Shown here piece by piece: positions 61,101 through 64,000 of a stretch of 64,000 nt of DNA (positions within the stretch are counted from its first letter, which is position 1; each line of letters starts with the position of its first letter). The translations under genes and the position numbers were made by a program. The notes beneath the pieces are model-generated. The model had not been told where the DNA came from. It searched no databases and was given only the letters and a program-made list of their open reading frames with translations. This DNA comes from Nansenia antarctica (taxonomy: Eukaryota > Chordata > Actinopteri > Argentiniformes > Microstomatidae), in NCBI GenBank assembly GCA_963989245.1, contig OZ022342.1, positions 18,641,457 through 18,705,456 of the forward strand. The letters run 5' to 3'.

Positions 61101-61972
61101 ATCTGGAGGCGCTCGCGCTCGTACTGGATGCGTTCCCTCTCTAACGCCTCCTGGCGCTGTCTCTCCGCCGCACGTTCCGCTCCGTTCATCTGCCTCTCCG
61201 TCTGGAGGCGGTCGCGCTCCATCTGGAATCGTTCCCGTTCTAGCGCCTCCTGGCGCTGGAGGCATTCACGTTCTAGCGCCTCCTGGCGCTGTCTCTCCGT
61301 CTGGAGGCGGTCGCGCTCCATCTGGAAGCGTTCACGTTCTAGCGCCTCCTGGCGCTGTCTCTCCGCCGCGCGTTCACGTTCTAGCGCCTCCTGGCGCTGT
61401 CTCTCCGCCGCGCGTTCCGCTCCGCTCATCTGGAGGCGTTCGCGTTCTAGCGCCTCCTGGCGCTGGAGGCGTTCACGCTCGAACTGGAGTCGTTCCCGCT
61501 CTAACGCCGTCTCGGCCTGTTGGCGCTCCCGCTCTAACGCCATCTCGGCCTGTTGGCGCATATATTCGGACAGCGCGGCACCACTCCCTCTGGAGTGCAG
61601 GCTATCCGCCCCAGAGGCAGAACTGCCCACGGAAGCCCTGGACCGGTAGGAAGCCACCGAGCGGCAGGAGCTAGGTCTCGAGCGCGCCGTACTGGGAGGC
61701 AGATCGTTAAGGCTGAGGCCCTCCCTCTTCCGCCCGCAGGCGCTGTCGGACCGGGCCTCTCCTTCCTGTTCTTCCGTTTCCACGGCAAAACCCTGCGGTT
61801 CTGCCATCTCATCCTCAGGCTGGTGCTCTTTGAGGGCTGTCTCAGTGCTAGCCACCCGCTCGCCGGCGGACACCTCGGCCTCTCCGACCACTGTATCCCG
61901 TGGAGTGCGCTCCTCGCTACCACTCAGTGAGCTTTCGAGCTCAAGCTCATACTCCTGTAACCTCGGAGGCAA
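58145..61972 (-). CDS. BEL/Pao Gag-protease fused to PRPF40A WW-FF domains and an integrase tail
   Basis: One uninterrupted frame of 1,275 codons. Residues about 130-340 form a highly charged coiled coil built of ALERER-type repeats. About 440-640 is the Pao Gag core (PKFPFFKDEDRSQYVELRIC, ARYGRPWNHALAELQ). Two zinc-binding motifs follow (CPYCTSEHWLNEC, then CWNCGRDHLAKNC from Cys708). A retropepsin-like protease has AVLDDGSERTIL (Asp800/Asp801) and closes with ALGWALQG (Trp934). From about residue 985 the sequence is PRPF40A-like: a WW domain (Trp998 to Trp1020), then FF1 (starting PKEEAKQAFKELL, with MIINDPRYSALPKLSEKKQ) and FF3 (KEKEQAKQLRKRN to FEEHIRALEKEEKQ). Residues 1230-1275 (VVLVRDQSLPRAAWQTGRVV) match the DUF5641-like end of Pao integrases. 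Known: PRPF40A is a U1 snRNP-associated splicing factor. No introns are present in the host-derived part, so an mRNA was captured. It was probably expressed from the LTR; function is unknown. Confidence 0.92.
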   Translation of the reverse strand: MPPRLQEYELELESSLSGSEERTPRDTVVGEAEVSAGERVASTETALKEHQPEDEMAEPQGFAVETEEQEGEARSDSACGRKREGLSLNDLPPSTARSRPSSCRSVASYRSRASVGSSASGADSLHSRGSGAALSEYMRQQAEMALERERQQAETALERERLQFERERLQRQEALERERLQMSGAERAAERQRQEALERERAAERQRQEALERERFQMERDRLQTERQRQEALERECLQRQEALERERFQMERDRLQTERQMNGAERAAERQRQEALERERIQYERERLQMEGAERAAERQMAREQLHAEKMEEMMQTMRDVCISRTPSACSSRVSSARPSRVPSPEPPADGSMTPARTVQLQAQLTTWKEEDQGPDRYAAQREPASLPGRGVIPQERSTPLGPPVHQNACRPDTQTVTPAPMIHYRMFPQVEGPKFPFFKDEDRSQYVELRICLDTLLDNSCSESYKYAILLQHVRNPRAHNMVLAHASAPTPYTRALADLDARYGRPWNHALAELQALEQQAPIKDDRALDDFALRVHTLVGMLKTQGPAGASEINSTSNVERLLRKIPRFRQERFRRQQRVRNPEKLGLSMAAFAEFLLEEVHDTNVDAMGYAEPKKEREKGDRWDGPSSNRGRPVGVLHTEEEPRRERTTRPEGKDSSQPPPKGRRGPPPCPYCTSEHWLNECSDFNNLSTEAKQRWLEKNQRCWNCGRDHLAKNCTLRRKCNRCEEVHLHILHEVSLARSTEGNRSPRSGRAPEEETPVYYLDSPQSSGSKVLLKVVKVRLHHNNAVYDTYAVLDDGSERTILLQGAVRQLGLQGTAEKLTLRTIRRDLKEVTGARINFSISPAGRPSDRHRLQNVFTADQLALSRYDYPLERLRARYPHLRGVDLHPIEGAEPTLLIGSDNAELIVSLRPPLRGPRGCPMAVKTALGWALQGATEWRERDGRATSSLHVRTEEANQPTGPPGVESIAASAPGTVSTTNGSPQDDQPKKKSLWTEHKSLDGKPYYYNSQTKESRWWRYRAMAATAVAKEHLQVAMHPHVAEVSIDAPVNSVEYTSAMKVSASIVDASKEERPELAKKRVKWNPKEEAKQAFKELLEEDGGSSDASWEQTMRMIINDPRYSALPKLSEKKQVFKAYQAKKEKEQAKQLRKRNCEALTSILDNMANVTYCTTWSEAQQYLLDDPSFAEYEALENMNQEDALLCFEEHIRALEKEEKQTILLRERDKMSEGAVVLVRDQSLPRAAWQTGRVVDTITSYLTLLEQPSQCAFLVN
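58286..59020 (-). other. Captured PRPF40A-like segment (WW, FF1, FF3) inside the BEL/Pao ORF
   Basis: About 245 codons of host-derived sequence between the protease and the integrase tail. The WW domain begins like PRPF40A WW1 (LWTEHKS) and ends like WW2 (GKPYYYNSQTKESRW), so the two repeats appear fused by a deletion. The closing proline of the WW fold is replaced (RWWRYRA). FF1 is followed directly by FF3 (junction near residue 1140, plus about 58545-58560), so FF2 is missing. Similarity is to PRPF40A more than PRPF40B (ILDNMANVTY and TTWSEAQQYL). Confidence 0.9.
61060..61570 (-). repeat. Tandem coding repeats of the Gag coiled coil
   Basis: About 15 units of roughly 21-36 bp built from TAGCGCCTCCTGGCGCTG and GTCTCTCCGCCGCGCGTTC (plus strand). 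They encode RQRQEALERER and ERFQMERDRLQ variants. The high DNA-level identity between units points to recent expansion. Confidence 0.88.
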
Positions 61973-62077
61973 CCGCGGGACTCTCTGTGGTCGTGGCTCT
62001 GGCTCAGGGGGCGGAGAAGGGGGGTAACTGTCTGGTCTGGTTGGCTGCGCTCAGCCATGCTATCACTACACTACCTA

Positions 62078-62094
62078 TCCGGCTCGAAGGACCA
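62078..62094 (-). other. Primer-binding site of the BEL/Pao element, tRNA-Tyr type
   Basis: The minus strand reads TGGTCCTTCGAGCCGGA, two bases after the 5' LTR. It is the complement of TCCGGCTCGAAGGA plus CCA, which is the 3' end of vertebrate tRNA-Tyr as I know it (17 of 17 bases). Confidence 0.8.
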
Positions 62095-62096
62095 AT

Positions 62097-63065
62097 TGTA
62101 ACCAGGGAGTAGCTGAAAAGGACTGTATAATTTAGGAAGGGGCTGGTTATCTAACTAAGGGAGCTAAATAGGCAGTATAGGAGGATACAGGCAGGGGGCG
62201 ACAGCAAACCGTTAGACTGGCAGTTAATGTCGTTAGCATTAGCAAGGGAACTAGCATTAGCATTAGCCTTCAAACAACTAGCATTAGCATTAGCGCTACA
62301 AACAACTAGCATTAGCATTAGCGCTACAAACAACTAGCATTAGCATTGAAGCTACAAACAACTAGCATTAGCATTGAAGCTACAAACAACTAACACACGG
62401 TATTACAGATGAACAACACATTTATTACACGACGGTGGTATACATCCCCATATATACATTCCCTCCCGGCCGGCCACACACACACACACTCACTCACTGA
62501 CAGTCTCTGGCCTGAACAGGCTTATAGTCCAGTGGCGTGGTGCGCGTTGAGGCCTGGTTGTGGCGCATGTGCGTCGATGAAGTGGTCCGCGTAGAAGCTC
62601 CGCTGGAGTCTGTGTTCGCTCGTGGAGGCGACGATTAATGTCCAGCTGGCGTCCCGCTTGGTCCAACGTTGAACACAACGAAAACGGGCTACCGTGGTAC
62701 ACTCGATGATCGCTTTCCTGGCGTCTTCAGTTGCTGCACGGGGTGCGCGCTGCTGAATCCGCCATCTTGGATCGGCTTCTCGTTATTCTCTCTCGTACTG
62801 CTTCTCTCTCGTTCTGCTGCTCACCACACACTGACTGACTCCGCCCTTCCGTCTCTTATATACCACCACCGAACGTAGCATCCGGGTCACAGACACACCC
62901 CGGATACTACGTCATCAAACATATGCATAAAACATTACAAGAATAATACATATACTTCACGGAACGTATATAATTGTATAGAAAATAACAAAGGAAATAC
63001 TAGGGGCAAAATAGGGCTGGTTTGGGGAAACTAAAACTGGCACTAAACTGTGGGCCTTCACAACA
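62097..63065 (-). repeat. 5' LTR of the BEL/Pao element
   Basis: 969 bp, matching 57153-58121 including the CTAGCATTAGC array. It is followed on the right by the target duplication GAACT and the interrupted DIRS element. Confidence 0.93.
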
Positions 63066-63317
63066 GAACTGTAGTGCATATCCCCTCCTCAATGTCCTGT
63101 CCAGCCAGCCCGACAGAATACCTGCCCCTTCTAGCCATTCTGCATAACGCAACGACAGCGGTTGGGCCGTCTGTTGTGGTGCAGTCGACAGAAAAAGCTT
63201 GAATTTCTGTATGACCCCAGCCGCCGCTGCACACCGAGGAGGTGGCACAGCCCAAGGTGGGGTCATTTCGAAAGGGATGGGCTGCCGTCTGTAAAGAGTG
63301 TTTGCTATGTGTAACAA
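63066..63317 (-). CDS. DIRS reverse transcriptase, N-terminal part cut off by the nested element
   Basis: This frame encodes LRYAEWLEGAGILSG followed by WLDRTLRRGYALQF, the conserved DIRS block just before the RT proper. Taking the 5-bp duplication into account, it is in the same frame as 55360-57152, so the BEL/Pao element inserted inside one continuous RT gene. An ATG lies at 63317 but the true start may be upstream. It overlaps ORF1 in another frame. Confidence 0.78.
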
Positions 63318-63999
63318 TGCCCTTTATTGACGCAGGTTTATTATGTCTGATAATCAAAGAACCGTCCGCACGCTCATGAGCTGGGCCAGATCCTGATAGA
63401 CATGGAGGGGTTATTGATGTAAATAACGATCCCTCTATACGGCTACAGACAGGGGTGTTTAACCCTGTTTGTGTCGTGATAGGGGTAAGTCTGTTAGGCA
63501 GAGAGCTGGCCACACGCTGGTACGCTGGGCCAGTCTCCGCTTCGTTTCTAACCGGTAGCGATTGGACCACGCTCCGACAAGGCAGGCGGGTCTCCGCTCC
63601 GGTAGATAACATGGGAAAATCATCTTTACTGAAAAAGTAAGGTGGGGATTTTCCTTCTTTTACCTCTTTATGAGGTAGCAGCCATGAAGAGGAAACCGGT
63701 GGTGGGGTCATTACTGACCCCTCCGCCAGTGAAACCGGGCCACGCTGCCGTGGGGGGCCGTAGTGGGCCCTCCCAGTGGTCAGCGGCGGGGGCTGGGGAT
63801 GCCGAGTGGGGCATGGCTCCGTCTGTAGAGGTGGAGCCAGTGCCGCATCACACCGAAACCTCCGTTTCGCAGCCGTTGACGGTCTAGTCGTCACCACGGC
63901 GGAAGAAGAAGAGGTGGAGGGTCGCTGGAGGGGGAGGTGGCTGGCAAGGTGCCTCTTAGCCTCCTCCATCGCGGCCAGGCGCCCCGTCAAGGTGTCCAT
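63066..63999 (-). CDS. DIRS ORF1 (Gag-like), partial at the window end
   Basis: Open from the window edge to the insertion point, about 310 codons. It is rich in Ser, Pro and Thr, with short blocks such as EGKSPPYFFSKDDFPML and a C-terminal part that overlaps the start of the RT frame. The ATG at 63999 (MDTLTGRLAAMEEAKRHL) may or may not be the real start. I recognise it only by position and composition. Confidence 0.6.
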
Positions 64000-64000
64000 G

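Larger units (their letters stand above)
57153..63065 (-). mobile_element. BEL/Pao LTR retrotransposon with captured PRPF40A cDNA
   Basis: 5,913 bp with two 969-bp LTRs (57153-58121 and 62097-63065), flanked by the 5-bp target duplication GAACT (57148-57152 and 63066-63070). A primer-binding site and a polypurine tract sit just inside the LTRs. The whole 3,975-bp interior is nearly one ORF: Gag, protease, a PRPF40A-like WW and FF segment, and an integrase-tail remnant. Reverse transcriptase, RNase H and the integrase core are missing, so it must have moved with enzymes from a full-length relative. The LTRs look identical by eye (the same chance reading frames recur in both), so the insertion is young. 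Confidence 0.93.
53318..64000 (-). mobile_element. DIRS-type tyrosine-recombinase retrotransposon, split by a nested BEL/Pao element
   Basis: On the minus strand the element reads from beyond the window end leftward: an ORF1 (Gag-like) at 63066-63999, the start of the reverse-transcriptase frame at 63066-63317, the BEL/Pao insertion (57153-63065), the rest of the RT-RNase H frame to 55360, the tyrosine recombinase to 54338, a threefold repeat, and an inverted-repeat terminus near 53318-53593. Known: DIRS elements use a tyrosine recombinase in place of an integrase and make no target duplication. The right end lies outside the window. Confidence 0.85.

Noticed and set aside
58200..61930. Long plus-strand ORFs (up to 259 codons) over the BEL/Pao gene
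   Set aside because: They mirror the GC-rich coding repeats on the minus strand. The serine/arginine-rich product is the complement of the coiled-coil repeats.

Overview
This is a vertebrate, almost certainly teleost, nuclear genome window. It has intron-containing genes with GT-AG splice sites, an actinodin gene (a fin-ray protein family of fishes), tRNA-derived and V-SINE-like repeats, and many (CA)n and (CT)n microsatellites. A HpaI-like SINE and short inverted-repeat elements hint at a salmoniform, esociform or osmeriform fish, but that is only a guess.

Host genes in order: an actinodin gene (292-1826, +); a small RNA cluster with tRNA-Leu(TAG), a degenerate tRNA-Thr(AGT), tRNA-Ser(GCT) and two tandem U8 snoRNA genes (snord118), each with its own snRNA-type promoter; vamp2 (synaptobrevin-2, five exons, 6887-18666); per1 (period circadian regulator, about 1,471 codons in 19 coding exons, 27053-35259); pcolce (procollagen C-proteinase enhancer, nine coding exons, 40004-43961); and the last two coding exons of an unidentified minus-strand gene (46149-47188). 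The order U8 - vamp2 - per1 matches the human 17p13.1 neighbourhood, which also carries a tRNA cluster.

Mobile elements: vamp2 intron 1 carries a complete but internally deleted endogenous retrovirus (9302-16056, antisense). It has 342-bp LTRs that look identical, a 4-bp target duplication, and gag and pol in the same frame separated by one TAG. per1 intron 2 holds a 560-bp hAT-type MITE carrying two perfect CRE palindromes. The region 46-53 kb holds an L2-like LINE end, a candidate solo LTR, a 1-kb hAT-type element and two SINEs with target duplications.

The last 10.7 kb is a nest. A DIRS-type tyrosine-recombinase retrotransposon (about 53.3 kb to beyond the window end, minus strand) has been split inside its reverse-transcriptase frame by a BEL/Pao LTR retrotransposon (57153-63065; 969-bp LTRs; target duplication GAACT; tRNA-Tyr-type primer-binding site).

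The main discovery candidate is in that BEL/Pao element. Its single 1,275-codon ORF encodes a coiled-coil Gag, zinc knuckles and an aspartic protease. In place of reverse transcriptase, RNase H and the integrase core it then carries an intronless piece of the host splicing factor PRPF40A (a WW domain and two FF domains), and it ends in an integrase C-terminal (DUF5641-like) tail. This looks like a retrotransposon that captured a host mRNA and still inserted recently.
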